From Alitta virens (Eukaryota > Annelida > Polychaeta > Phyllodocida > Nereididae), in assembly GCA_932294295.1 (NCBI GenBank), contig OW028573.1, positions 52,484,329 to 52,548,328 of the forward strand: DNA of 64,000 nucleotides, given 5' to 3'. The notes under the pieces were generated by a model, which saw only the letters and a program-made list of their open reading frames with translations, was not told where the DNA came from and made no database searches. This document shows positions 37,739-49,542 of the stretch, piece after piece (the stretch's first letter is position 1; each line of letters begins with the position of its first letter). Both the position numbers and the translations under genes were made by a program.

Positions 37739-39436
37739 CAAATTGGAACAGCTACTTTTTTTCTGCTCTTGATGCTGTCATACTTGACGCACGCCGTGAT
37801 TGTTTCATGTATTGGTTGGTTCTGTGAAAGCAGCCTCGAAACTGCTTTCTTGTTTGCTGTCGACTCAAAGGCTGATAGCAAAGCCTCCATGCCCTGTTTC
37901 CTCAGCTTCATTAGTTTGCCTGTAGGGACTGCCGATAGCTAATTGAGCTGGATCTGCTGCTGTAACTGATGCATGTGACATCACTGGAATTGATAATGTT
38001 GTTGGCTACACTATACCCCGGCCAGCAGCCTCCCCATCCCCATCAGAGGCAGGGGGATGTGTCCCTAGCAATGGAGCCATTCTGTGCAACCACTGGCCTG
38101 GAAACTCCCTCATTTACCACATGCCTTTGTGATGACATAGATCAAGTATCTCCTCAAACAACTGCTACACAATGATGAATTCATATCAAGGCATCAAGCT
38201 GCAGGGGTTCGCTAGATTTTTGTGTTAAATTTCAACGGACGTGTCTTTTTATTTCTGGTTGTTCCAGTTAATATGATGCTTCGCCAGTCATGTTTGTTGA
38301 CTAGACACGTCTACGGGCATCGAGGTGTGATCTCTTATTGCTCTGGAGCTTTTCAATGGTACCTTTCAAATCCTTTCAAAGATATGCTGTGAGTTTATCG
38401 TAGCTAGTCACGCCTCATTGACTTCACCTGATCCTTCATCCTGATCCTGATTGTGATCCTCTTGTTGTGTGTAGTTTGGAGATGTCACTGCTGCAACTTA
38501 GTTACTGTCCCTGCTGGAACACAATGGGTGCAATAATCAGGCAGGCCCTCTCATTTTGCTATCAATAAGAACGCGGGTCTACGCATCCTGCTTGATCAAA
38601 GCTATTGATCACAGGCAATGGAAGGCTTTCTACAGCAAACACGCCAGCCTCCTCTCAGAATTACCACAGCACGGATGGCCAGCTCCAGGTCACTAGTCAC
38701 TGCGGGGCGGCTTGTCCAATAGACTGCTAATTTTGCCCAATAGCACTTTCTCTCCATGGGGACCAAATAGCGCATAGAAAAACCCACAATCACCATAAAA
38801 CCTACCAGAAATCAAGTGATATTCTAATCATAACATCTCAAGCTGCTAAGTGTACGTCATCATTCATGCTTAGACATATTACCCGATACTTACATATTGG
38901 CATCCACGCTTACCTTAAATAATGAATAAAGTCAATTCACAGTACACAGACAGAATATAAGAAGACTTTCAATAGAGCCATAGGCACTTTCATGCAATCG
39001 TCTGTTTAGTCCTCGAAAATCAATGTAATCGATGATTCTTCTATTCTGGTCTTTTGAAAGAACACAACAGTGTGTAATAGATATGTTTACCAGCCCTCAA
39101 ACGCTTGTGCATGATATGTTAAATTGGTCTTTATTAACAGGTATTCAGAGATATGTTGAGGAGGGTATACCGTATGATGAGAGATGGTTAACAAAAAGAG
39201 ATAAGCATCAAGTGTTTGGATCGATGACAAGTAAAAACTCTAAAAGAGACAATTATCAGGAAACAACGCTTGTGATTAATAAAGAATAAACGCCATTTAA
39301 GAGATGTAGCAAGGTGTAATGTGTTATTAGATGGAAATATTTTAAGTTTGAGGAGCAGATGATTTGAAATGTTTCTTTCTTGAATGGTTTGTTACTTGCA
39401 TGACCTGACCAGACGTTTCTTCTTTTGCTTTTTCAG

Positions 39437-39516
39437 GTTGCGCATTTGTGAAGTTCAGTTCTCATGCTGAAGCCCAGGCAGCCATCAACGCTCTCCACGG
39501 GAGTCAGACAATGCCA
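39437..39516 (+). CDS. CELF4: CELF exon: RRM2 RNP1 segment
   Basis: An 80-nt exon, which by family knowledge is also the usual size in vertebrate CELF genes. The acceptor is CTTTTTCAG and the donor GTGAGT. With the split Gly codon from the previous exon it encodes [16 protein letters not shown] followed by [11 protein letters not shown]. The RNP1 octapeptide K-G-C-A-F-V-K-F is therefore cut by the 11.3-kb intron after its KG; its aromatic residues contact RNA. The exon ends in phase 0 after CCA (Pro), and the next exon opens with GGT (Gly), giving the family sequence TMPGASSS across the junction. I see no alternative site close by. Confidence 0.96.
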
Positions 39517-40908
39517 GTGAGTACCAGGATGGGCCCAGAAAGAGGGTTAAATGTGCTAATAACGAGAACAATTATGGTGTGATATGAGATAGATCAGGTT
39601 TAAAATTCCACAGAGAAAACCAATGGGTTAAGTTTGTAGTTGACGCCCATAAAGATTAAATATTTTTTATTTATAACATATTTTTTCAGGGTTAATCTGG
39701 TAGTTTGCCAGAAAATATAGCGTAATTTAATTTTGGTCCCATTTATTTCTAAAAGTAAATTTTTCATATTAAATTGGTATTTTTAAGTAAGGATATGACT
39801 CAGAAATATATCATGGGACCCAATGTAACAAAGAAAATACAATAGCATAAAGCATGAAATGCCATAAGCATGAGACTGAATGGGAATGGAACATCATAGA
39901 GAGAGTTTCAGGGAGGGTTAGACATAGTAACTTTAGACAATCAGACATACTATAGCACACAGAAGAATTTAAGACATAATATGACACAGAGCAAAGTATG
40001 AGAAAGAGCTGAACTTAGTAAGGCTGTGAGCCTGGGTTTGTAGTGTGCAGGACACACCCTAGCTGCAAGGATTACTGGCTGCCCAATGCTCACTTGTTTG
40101 CCCCATGTCAACACTCCACTACCACACAATATACACCCCAGTATTCTCCAGGCCATCGGCCCTCAATTAGACCAACCCTCTGTATATACATTGTATATAC
40201 TCTGTATGTATAATACGAGAGAGTTTTGTCATGCTTGGTAGTGTTATTATGGTGCATGTTGGGGGTAGCATTGCACTGCCAAACCACCAAGGAACTTGTT
40301 GTGTCCACCCAGTGCACACAAAGGGCATCCAGTGGCAATGTCATAGTGAGATGGATATTGGAGATGGGTATTTGTTAGAACATGAGTAATTTGCTAATGC
40401 CAATGCTCCATATCGTGAGGCCAGCATACGGCATGATGTGTTCCATGTGCTGGAGCCTTCAAGATGGCCGTGTGCCAAGGGCTGATTGCTTCCATGCTGT
40501 CATCCAGAAAGCAAGCCAAACGACCAGGACTCATGCCAAGCTGAGGACAACCACCCCCAAGAGACTGACCGTCCCAGCAGCCAACCTCTTACATATTCAT
40601 GACTCCATTACTTCAGACATCTAATCAAGCTTCTTTCATCAACTTCATGATATTAAATTTTCAATAGCTCCCTTTGATTGCAGTGTATATTGCCCAGGGT
40701 GTCTTGCCACGGCTATTTGAGAGTGATGCTAGGGCTCCGGCTGCTGTTCATTTTATGGTGTGTCACAAGGCGCAGCAATTGGACCCTTCTCTATTATGTC
40801 AAATGCAACTAATGTGACCACCATGGGAACACACATGACAATAGCAGTCCCATTGTAGGTCGCGGAAATACAGACCACTAGAGTCGCAACTGATGCATAT
40901 TTTTGGCT

Positions 40909-40923
40909 CAGCAGCAGCAGAAG
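40909..40923 (+). repeat. Short CAG array
   Basis: Four CAG units plus AAGC. Confidence 0.75.
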
Positions 40924-42014
40924 CACTAGCGCAGGGACACAGGCCTAGCAAATGAAATTTGTATGAGATGGGCTGGCAGGTCAGCGGAGAAGCTGGCTTG
41001 GATGGCAGGTAGAGCAGGCGCCGCAGGCTTGCCCATCATCTGGCTGCATCCCTACTGATGCTGCATGACAAGCCCTCTGACTCCAATAAGATGCTCCCAG
41101 CTTGTGGCTGTCCACTCTGTGTCAGCACTGGCCTTGTGTCCCCACGCAGTTGCTAATGCCCTCTTAATGTCTCTTGCTAACTTCCCGTGCTCTCTGCAGC
41201 TTGCACACCGGCCTTTTAGCACTCTCGCGCTCCTTCCTTCCCAGCCCCTCATTAGGGAAGAACTTGTCCTGTCCATAAACTCATTAGAAACTGTAATTAT
41301 GATTTGCCTGCGGCCGCAACAGAACAAACACACCGGTGCCTGGGAAGAAAAAGACACGTTGTGCACCATATTAGGTCTATTGGAGATTAGGTTGCCAATT
41401 ACACCTGTTATCAGGTGACCTAGCATAGCAACCGTGAAGCATTGTTAGAAAGGGAGACTGAAATAAAAGCAGTGGTCTCTGGGCAGTGGTGAGGATCAAG
41501 TGAGTAGGAATGAGAGGCAAGAGGAGAAATCAGATGGCAGCAAAGAAAGCAGCGAATCAATATGGCGGGTTTTAGTTTGACAGGAGGTGAGGGTGGAGGG
41601 TCGGTCGTGTCATGGTATCGGGGTGGTGGGCTGCCCCCGCGCCCTTGCATTGGCCGTGTCGCGATGAGGGACTGCCGTGATTTAAGGCATCAGAGTGGCC
41701 TGCCTACAGACGACCCTTGGCAGCAGCAGGCAGAGCTGATGTTATACCCGTCCCCTCCAACCACGGCCGCCTCCTTGCAGCTCAGCTCTAAGCTTGTTAC
41801 TGCTTACTCTACAGGGATAGAATCTATCCCTGTTTGATCCCAGCAGATAATGAGGCAGCATCACGAGTGTCATGCGGATATGCATTGGAGTCATCGTCAG
41901 ATGGAAATCTTTAAAACGTCTGCATCTGCCTGAGACACAACATTTGCATGCCAAGTATATTAGGCATATTGCAGCAGCCATGTGACATTAGATGGTTTCC
42001 TTAGCAACGAACGA

Positions 42015-42026
42015 GACGTCACGTGA
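42015..42026. promoter_or_regulatory. Overlapping CRE-like and E-box site
   Basis: GACGTCACGTGA overlaps ACGTCA with CACGTG, the GTCACGTGA form used by USF/TFE factors. A GC-rich, CpG-containing stretch with GGGCGCTGTG and GCGCCCCCAC follows to about 42110. Confidence 0.35.
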
Positions 42027-42290
42027 TTTGGCTGGGGAGCTTTGTAGAGGGCGCTGTGAGGGGCGTCTGAAGCGCCCCCACGGCTAAAGACGACGCGTGG
42101 CAACGACCAAGACTAAGCAACTTTGAGCAGCCTGAGATGTTTAGAAGTTGGGGAATTGTGAACTGCTGGGAGGCATGCTGTGGTGTTTGTGGAGAACATC
42201 AGGTATGGTGATCCCCTCTGATAGTTTGTCAACTTTTCCGGCTGCATGTTCCTGCGTAGACAGCTAAGCCTCCTGCAACACCATTAAGAG

Positions 42291-42306
42291 GCCGCCCCCT
42301 GGCGTC
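42291..42306 (-). promoter_or_regulatory. CTCF-core-like site
   Basis: GCCGCCCCCTGGCGTC resembles the reverse complement of the CTCF core, in the same orientation as the site at 11445. Inference from the motif only. Confidence 0.25.
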
Positions 42307-42808
42307 GTCTTGCAGAACTGCCACGTCATCTTATTTTCTCAGCAGCTAATTAACGCCTTCAACTTGATCCTCATTTATAACATTATGCGTCGCTCCTTCA
42401 CACACCTGTGTTTCTTCAGGTACATTGCCATAACACCGCCCACTGGCGCTCCATACAATAATATCATGAGAAGACGTTTGCTTCTGCCTTTGTTAAGCAA
42501 CTTTTTTTCCCTGGGCATGAGGAACCTGGAGTCTTCTTGCACCTGCGCAAGCTTCAACAGCCGCGAAATCTCTGTTGCTGGTCTGTTGTAGCTCTATGCA
42601 ATTCTGTTGCATCTCTCAACTGCACCTAAGGAGCTAAATATTCCTCAAGTTCCGTATGTTTAAAATGTGAATCCCAGACTGAGTACTTTGAGTGAGTTTA
42701 AAAAGCCCTTGTGGGAATAATTGTGAATGGCTTATTTTATGTGCCAGCTGCGTTAAGGATAAGCACGCGCCGAGAACAAAAGAGAGATGTCTTCTAAAAG
42801 AATCCTGT

Positions 42809-42821
42809 CCCCCCCCCCCCC
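42809..42821 (+). repeat. C13 homopolymer
   Basis: Thirteen C in a row. Confidence 0.9.
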
Positions 42822-43104
42822 TAGAATTGGAATAATTCTCTCAGTAAAAGCCACTTTCACTGGGCACGTTTTCTGGGCAAATTATATAACCGATTCACAT
42901 TGTGTTAAATGTGTTCTGGGCACATCCAATATGAATCGTCTAAAGGGTGACAGGAGCAAATGAGCCTTGTTGGCAAAAGACAAAACCGACAGTGGGATGA
43001 ATTAAGGTAATTTATTTGAGCGAACGATGAGTAATTAGTCAGACATGGGATGCAGAGATGGAAATTTGTGCGATCCAGAGTTGCCTGATGATCACGAAGA
43101 TCCA

Positions 43105-43160
43105 GTTGCAGCAGCAGCAACATCATTAGCATCATCAGCAGTAATAGCAACAGCTGCTGA
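43105..43160 (+). repeat. Degenerate CAG/CAT array
   Basis: GCAGCAGCAGCAACATCATT followed by CAT/CAG units to GCTGCTG. Confidence 0.8.
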
Positions 43161-43773
43161 TAACTGGTCACAACTTACAAATAGAAACAGCTCAAAGAAG
43201 GCAAACTCATATGTTATCTTTTATTCAATACCCTGGGTGACTTCTAATGCGACTGCTGCAGAGGCCTCAGCCCAAAGTAAGCAGTGTCTTTCTGCATTAG
43301 CCAGAGACACGAATGCTGACTCCATCTCCTGTAAACAAGGGCTGCAGCAGCAGAGAGACGCATTAGGAACCAACAGAGAAAGTGCGATTGATTTGTTAAA
43401 CATTGTTTTATGGGCAAGCGTCGCCTGGATGTGACAATCTAATGCAGTGAGCAGGAGGGAAGTCCTCGCTCGCCCTGGCCCTGTAACCCACTCAAGAAAC
43501 TGGGCACCCACAAAGCGCCTGCTGCTAGCTACAGACAGCAGTCAGGCAGGTAGAAGCATCCGTTATTTATCGTTTTCTCTGAAGATGTATGAAGCTGAGA
43601 GCTCGCTTCCATGGGCTTTGTGGCTGTGGCTTTGAAGACTTCTCGGGTAGTGAGTTCCTCTTTTGTGCATGCAAAGCACACAGGTGCAGTCGATTCTCTG
43701 TGAAAACCTCACACTGCGCCACTTTTCTGCAAAAGTTCCTGAAGGAGCTACCTATGTCTTTGAAACAACACAT

Positions 43774-43792
43774 TCAGCAACAGCAGCAGCAG
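43774..43792 (+). repeat. Short CAG array
   Basis: CAGCAACAGCAGCAGCAG followed by GTAATT. Confidence 0.8.
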
Positions 43793-45452
43793 GTAATTGT
43801 AAGGAATACGGATGTCTCTGTTAAGACAGTTGTTTGTAAGTGAAAGAGTTGAGGCTTGCCCAAAGGTGAGGCAGCTCTCATTAGCCCCACAGTTTACAAG
43901 CTTCCAGATTAAGCCAGAGCAGGCACCGGGGCCATCTGTATTAATTTGAAACACGATGAAGGACGAGAATGGCCCGCTAACACGGTTACCTGTGGTCAGA
44001 CAGGGCAGGGGAGCAACCGACAGGGCCAGTGTCACATTGATGGGTGACTCGGTGTGTCACCGCTCGTAAGCTTGGAGCCAGCCGCCATATTTCTTTTTAG
44101 GATCGTCAACGGAGTCATAATGAACGTTCGCGTCAATAAAAGCCGATCTGTTCAATAATTGGGGCCAATGATGGCTGTGTTATTGCACCTGTTGTTGTTT
44201 GTCGCACCATTTACTGACCTGCCTGTTTGAGTGTTCCCCAGGTCAACAAACAATGCCATAGCGGTGTTTACTCAAGAGCGCTGCAAACAGAATGGCTCCC
44301 TATTGTTGCAGTGTTTTAATCTGCTGTTGGTAAGTCTGACGCAGATCTGGCTGCTGCTTGCTTGCTGCTGTGGTTATCTATAACCAGGGTCTTGGCATTC
44401 TCGTTTGTGTGCTCAGGCAAAAAGACTGCCATCAGGCTTGCGCTGTCAATATGAATGCTGTGCCAGAGCTGGCACAGAGTCAAATATCAATGTAGCATCT
44501 AATATCAGCATGTGTCAAGCCCGAGAGGGGCTGAGAGGGAGTGCTGGGAGCTGGGCACTGTAACCAGAGATTAGGTGTTCTCTCTGAGGTCGAGCCCTGC
44601 ACAAGCTGATGTGCTCCTGTCTCGTGCAGTTGGCCAATCCTCCCTCCACCTTAATTACCCCATTAGTGGGGCCAGTCCATGGGGTCTGCTGCTAAGCCCC
44701 CTGTGCCTCCGCATGCTTGAAAGTAAGCGCTGTCTGCCTCTGCAGCTTTCTATCCATGCTCCATCCTGGGTGTGGCCATTGCCAGATGCTGTTTAAGAGG
44801 TCAGACTCGTGATAATTGCAAACCATATATTTCCTTTGAATTGGGTGTCATACAGGATGACATATGTAGGCGTGGCTTTTTTGTTTTGTGTCAAGAAGGA
44901 AATACAAGACAAGAAACAGGCAGAAAAAGGATGCTGCCATCTCACATCTCTGTAGCTGAGTCAATTAGTCAACTGGCAAAACAACTTAAGTGTATCACAA
45001 AATGAGTCACATTTCCAACAACAAGATCCATCGTGATCAATAGCATATAGTTAGTCATAGCACACCTCACCATGCTGTTGCTGATGCGCCCAGCATACTT
45101 ACTCAGTGCATGAAATGAGGTGATTAAATCACTGTTAGCATTGTGAGTTTCATTGGGATGGCAATTCATCAGCATCAGCCTTCAGTAAGCTTACTGTCTA
45201 CACAAATACCAGTTTCCTGGCTACCTGCATCAGAATCAATATGCTGCATGCTGGGTACTGTGGACAAAGCATTTGTATTGGTGTCATTGTTGCTGTCATT
45301 GAGCTGTGGGGGACTGGCTTGACCTATGAGTCATCCCCTGTGGCCTTGTGTCGCCTAGATCCTGTGGAATAATGAGTGTATTTCACTCATCTCCTCCTTC
45401 ATCCCAGCTTAATCCTTGCTTTCTGATTCTGACCACAGGCACAGGGATATTG

Positions 45453-45469
45453 ACCCGTCATTGACCCCA
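45453..45469. promoter_or_regulatory. Nuclear-receptor DR5 site (TGACCC half-sites)
   Basis: TGACCC-GTCAT-TGACCC, that is GGGTCA repeated with 5-bp spacing, followed by AGGTCA about 7 bp further on. DR5 is the classical retinoic acid receptor arrangement. Confidence 0.35.
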
Positions 45470-45863
45470 TATTGTGAGGTCATTCTGCCTTAACTCTGAT
45501 GTCATGCCACCGATATTCAGCCCTAATTCACTGCTTCTGCTGATAGCTGGCTTGTATCTTGCTGCTGGATGCCATTTCTGTTGTGTTGAACCTTCAACTT
45601 ACTTCAAGTACTCTTTTTCAATCCTGTCTTTGCCAGCTGATATCTCTACTTCTGCCAAAGTAATGGCCTTGTGTCTGGTGGGTAATTTTTCACTGTTCCC
45701 CTGCCGTCTGTTTTATTTCAGCGTCATGGGTGACCTGCCAGCCTTTGTTCTATGCTGGCATCAGATCTATTTTGGTCGCCACTCACTCTTGCACTGAGTC
45801 TGAGCGAAGTTGATAGTTAGGTCATTCGGAGGTGGCCCCAATTCTGCTGTGAAATGATAGCCA

Positions 45864-45972
45864 GTTTGACTAACATATTTGTGGCACTCTGTCCAAACGT
45901 ATCTTGGACACTTTGAGTAACATATCGGAGACGCTTTGACTAACATATCTGGCCGCTTTGACGCCTGCCGCT
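45864..45972 (+). repeat. Short dispersed direct repeats CTTTGACTAACATAT
   Basis: TTTGACTAACATAT occurs at 45864-45878 and 45934-45949, with a variant (TTTGAGTAACATATC) at 45911-45926 and two bare CGCTTTGAC copies after them. Confidence 0.7.
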
Positions 45973-46225
45973 TTGACCTGCGTTGAGGAAACATCGGAGG
46001 ATGTTACAGGCGTGTTTGGCTGCTGGGAATGAGGGTTGCCATATTCAGTTGTCTGGTCTCTTTATCTGACACGACTGTCTGATGTGGTTATCTGTGGCCT
46101 ATTATATCAGGGTTGGTCTATCTAGCTGCCTGGTCCTGGCTGCTGATTCTACTGCTGCTCTCTGAAGCCTGTTTGCTGGTGCCCATCACTTGGCTGCCTG
46201 CTACATTCTGGCTGCTGAGGATTTG

Positions 46226-46241
46226 CCCCCCCCCCCCCCCC
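46226..46241 (+). repeat. C16 homopolymer
   Basis: Sixteen C in a row, about 830 bp upstream of the 47074 exon. The opposite strand is G16. Confidence 0.9.
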
Positions 46242-47073
46242 AATCCTCTGTCCTGGTCGTCTAGCCGCCATGCCAGCTGTCCTTTGTCTTGCTGTTGCCA
46301 GCGGCTGATTGTCAATGCCTATTTCTCTCTTATGAATATTTCATAACTAGTATACTGGTAAACAGGGGACCCATTCATGATGGGCAGACAGTCAGAGGAA
46401 AGCCGTGTCCCTGGGCTAACCTGCAATGGCCCACTGGCTCCCCCTCCCTTCGTATTACAGATGGAAATTTGCTTCGCACACAGTCTGACAACTCTTCTAA
46501 ATTATCGCCCGACCTGCCCACCGGCTACTTTTAATGGGGCTCACAGCTTTCCCGGTATCCAAGACCCTACTCTGTTATTAGGGAAACTGATCTCTGTCCC
46601 AGTGGATCTAGGATTTATTACTGCGTAATTCACTCTCTGTTATCAAACATTGGAGAATGACATTCATAAACTCATTTCTACCAATGATTCACTGAGCTTC
46701 TCTCTCTTTGTGTAAACACCTTATTCATGCCCTGTATGCACTAAAAACGAAATATTGTGTAAATTACTATTTACATTATGCCTAACAAAAGAGATATATA
46801 GGTTATGCAAAGAACAATGAATTCTGTATACAGTAAATGAAAAAAGAATGGTAATGGCGGAGAATGACGAATTAGTTTGTCACACTAATGTATAGTTTGT
46901 ATCACTAAAGAATGACATACAACGTTTAAATGTAGGTGGGTAAATAAAAGAGTGTTTTGACAATGTTGTTCTCGTTAAAGGCTAGCACAAAGCCTGTGGG
47001 GGGATTAGGTGCACTGTGTTTCTTATCGATCGGTTGTGTTATTGACCTATTTGGTACGGTGCTGTTTTTGCAG

Positions 47074-47220
47074 GGTGCCTCATCAAGTTTGGTTGTGAAA
47101 TTCGCCGACACCGAGAAGGAGCGACAACTGCGACGCATGCAGCAGATGGCCGGGCCTTTGGGCCTGCTGAGCCCTTTTGCTCTAACGCAATTTGGCACGG
47201 CCTATGGTGCCTATACACAG
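47074..47220 (+). CDS. CELF4: CELF exon: end of RRM2 and start of linker
   Basis: A 147-nt, 49-codon exon in phase 0 at both ends, with acceptor GTTTTTGCAG. It encodes [17 protein letters not shown], the last beta strand of RRM2 and the conserved exit segment, then [18 protein letters not shown] and a Gly/Tyr-rich end, GTAYGAYTQ. Vertebrate members end at the same AYTQ/AYAQ position, which supports the boundary at 47220. The donor there, GTAGGC, is weak. Two stronger donors, GTAAGC (47233) and GTGAGT (47245), follow in frame and would add 4 or 8 residues (VGKN or VGKNVSRT). The choice of 47220 rests on homology; which donor is used is not decidable from sequence alone. Confidence 0.93.
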
Positions 47221-48684
47221 GTAGGCAAAAATGTAAGCAGAACGGTGAGTACTGGTCCCTGTTCCAGGGGCTGGCAGACTCCATTTCCTACTCTTATTCC
47301 TGTTGTCCTGTCAACCTGTTGTGAAACGCGTGTCTGGTAAGCCTTGCCGACATCACCTTTTTCTCCTGTTTTCATTTCATGCATCTCTGAAGTAGTGACA
47401 TCAGTGTCTGTTCGATGCAAAATATCTGATAGGCTACATCCACCTGAGTACTGCTCTAAAATTTTTGTTATCCTTTAAGAATGAAATGCATATTCTGCCA
47501 CAGGAAAATGCACTAGTTTATAAAGAAAGTTGTCAGCATGCACAGGAGATAGTTAGTGGAAACATAAAAAAAAGAGCATCCTCAGGTTTCCACATTATCA
47601 TAAGCCTGGAAGCAATTATTTTGGCGTCTGAGACTGAATGTTGGATAACTTTTTTTCTTCCTCTTCGAGATGTTTATAAAAGCAAAAATCTCAATAATTC
47701 CATCTAAAGAAGAAGAAGAAGAAAAAATCAACATCAACGTCAATGTTTGAGTGTTCGCAAATTAGGGGAAAGATAGTTTCGTCTATGTCGGCATATTTTC
47801 TTAATTTATTTTTAGGCACAAAATGAGAGCGTCACAGCTTTGGCAAATTAGTTGTTTATGAGCTCGTAACGCTTAGGCAAGGTTGGAAGATTAAATTTAC
47901 ATGGAGCAATGGAAAGCAAGTGATTTGCCATTGATGAATCAGCTTAGACAGGCAGGCCACAATGGGCCTGGCCGATAGGAACAGAGTAGTCTTTGGGGGT
48001 TAACTGTTGGTCAGACTGGTATTGAATGGAGAGAAATCAATAAATCTGTTGATCCGGGCCCTGCTATGTGATGCTGTTGTTGAACTCTTTGATGTTGTTT
48101 GTATTTCATGTTTTGCATGAGAACCAACTGTGATTTGTCCCCGCTGGTATTAATAAGGGGTTTAGGGGAGCAGTGTTAGTCGGCTTGTGCAGTAGTTTTA
48201 AACATCTGACGTGTTTTTAATGAGCCATTAGAATGATAATGAGTTTGTCAATTCGGCGTCAAGAGCAGATTGCCAAGGATAAATTAATTCCCAGCTTTGA
48301 AAAAACAAAAACTACACACTTCATTTCGTACCCCAAGGATTCAGGCTGTTGGCCTTTGAAATGCTATCTCCTTACCAGTGCACAAGATGCTATGCCTCAG
48401 AAATGCCATTAAGCAGGGGGATTTAGTTGTGGATGATTTTTTTGTTAAACTAGTCCGCTGCTGGAGACATCTCATACAAGCAAGACATTAATCTGAATGC
48501 TGCAGGGGAGGGCAAGGGATGAAGAATCAGTGAAACGTTTGTTTTAGTCTGCCTTTGAGGATAGAAAACATTTGTTTGAGACAGTCCTGCTGTGTAGCAT
48601 GTCAGAGGGAGATTGCTCATCTTTAGGATGCGGATGATGAGATGGGGATGCAGAGGTTGGATGCAGGGACAACAAGAGCGCCAG

Positions 48685-48711
48685 TTGCAGCAGCCACAGC
48701 AGCAGCAACGA
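48685..48711 (+). repeat. Short CAG array
   Basis: TTGCAGCAGCCACAGCAGCA-type array. Confidence 0.75.
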
Positions 48712-49313
48712 CGTTGTCAACGCCTAGAAACAAAACACATCAAAAGGGGGTAGATGGGAGAGGAGCTGCCTAATGCCTTTGCCTCTCTAATGCTTCTTGC
48801 CTCTGGCACAGGACCACTCTCATCCCCAGCCTGCTTCAGCAGCCCCATCCCTCCATCTAACTCTTTCCTCCTTCCTTTTAGTTTATCTCTCTCGGCCTCT
48901 AAATTGCCAAGTCTCAAGTAAAAAAAATAAACTTCTTCCTCCATTTCGATAATTCACGTGCCAAATGTAGAAGATGGCATCTCCTATAAAGTGTCCCTGG
49001 TCCCTGAAATAGCAGTCGCCGGAGGATTACAGTGATTAGAGATTCAAGCGATTTATGTCTCTGTGGAAGATAGCGCCACTCTGCTGATCTGGTCACACTG
49101 TGCGTGACACAGCTCTGATCATGCTGGTCAATACATGTGTGCAGAGCTCTCCAAGATTTATGGCTCTGGAACTGGCTGCATGATTTGCCAAAGCCAGACT
49201 GGCTGGCACCCATCCTGCAGCCCAGGTTTCCTTATCTACCATGTATCATTCATTGGCCGTCCGCAACACCTGAAAAGGCATAAAACATAGGCTACGTCCA
49301 TCAATCAGATGGG

Positions 49314-49330
49314 CTGCTGCTGCTGTTGCT
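49314..49330 (+). repeat. CTG array
   Basis: CTGCTGCTGCTGTTGCTG, about 175 bp before the (CAG)12 array. Confidence 0.85.
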
Positions 49331-49503
49331 GATCGGGGCAGAGTATGTGGGGGCTGAGTAGATGAGCCAGGTGCGCCCAGGAGACTTTTGATGCATTTTT
49401 CATCACCGCTTCTAATGTGGTCAAGGTGGCTGTGATTTCCATGGTCCTTGCTTGACCTGTGCGGCCGTGGTCATTTGTCATCTAGGGGACAGCACCGGGG
49501 CAT

Positions 49504-49504
<1 letters not shown>

Positions 49505-49540
<36 letters not shown>
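49505..49540 (+). repeat. Perfect (CAG)12 microsatellite
   Basis: Twelve uninterrupted CAG units, the longest pure triplet run in the window, inside the 8-kb linker intron. Probably length-polymorphic. Confidence 0.95.

Positions 49541-49542
<2 letters not shown>

Larger units (their letters stand above)
28095..39436 (+). other. 11.3-kb intron splitting RRM2
   Basis: From the GTGAGT donor to the TTTTTCAG acceptor. It contains the G14 run, CTG array 29519, C11 run, CAG arrays 31975 and 34380, repeats at 34299, 37288 and 37640, and the palindromic receptor site 29595. AGGTCA/TGACCT-type half-sites cluster loosely at 36298-36365. No internal exon recognised. Confidence 0.9.
39517..47073 (+). 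other. 7.6-kb intron within RRM2
   Basis: Contains the CRE/E-box patch at 42.0 kb, the CTCF-like site at 42291, CAG arrays at 40909, 43105 and 43774, the C13 and C16 runs, the DR5 at 45453 and the 45.9-kb short repeats. No exon recognised. Confidence 0.9.

Noticed and set aside
44312..44329. 18-nt segment between TTGCAG and GTAAGT in the RRM2 intron
   Set aside because: Good sites, but insertion (CFNLLL) would fall inside the folded RRM2 domain; likely chance.
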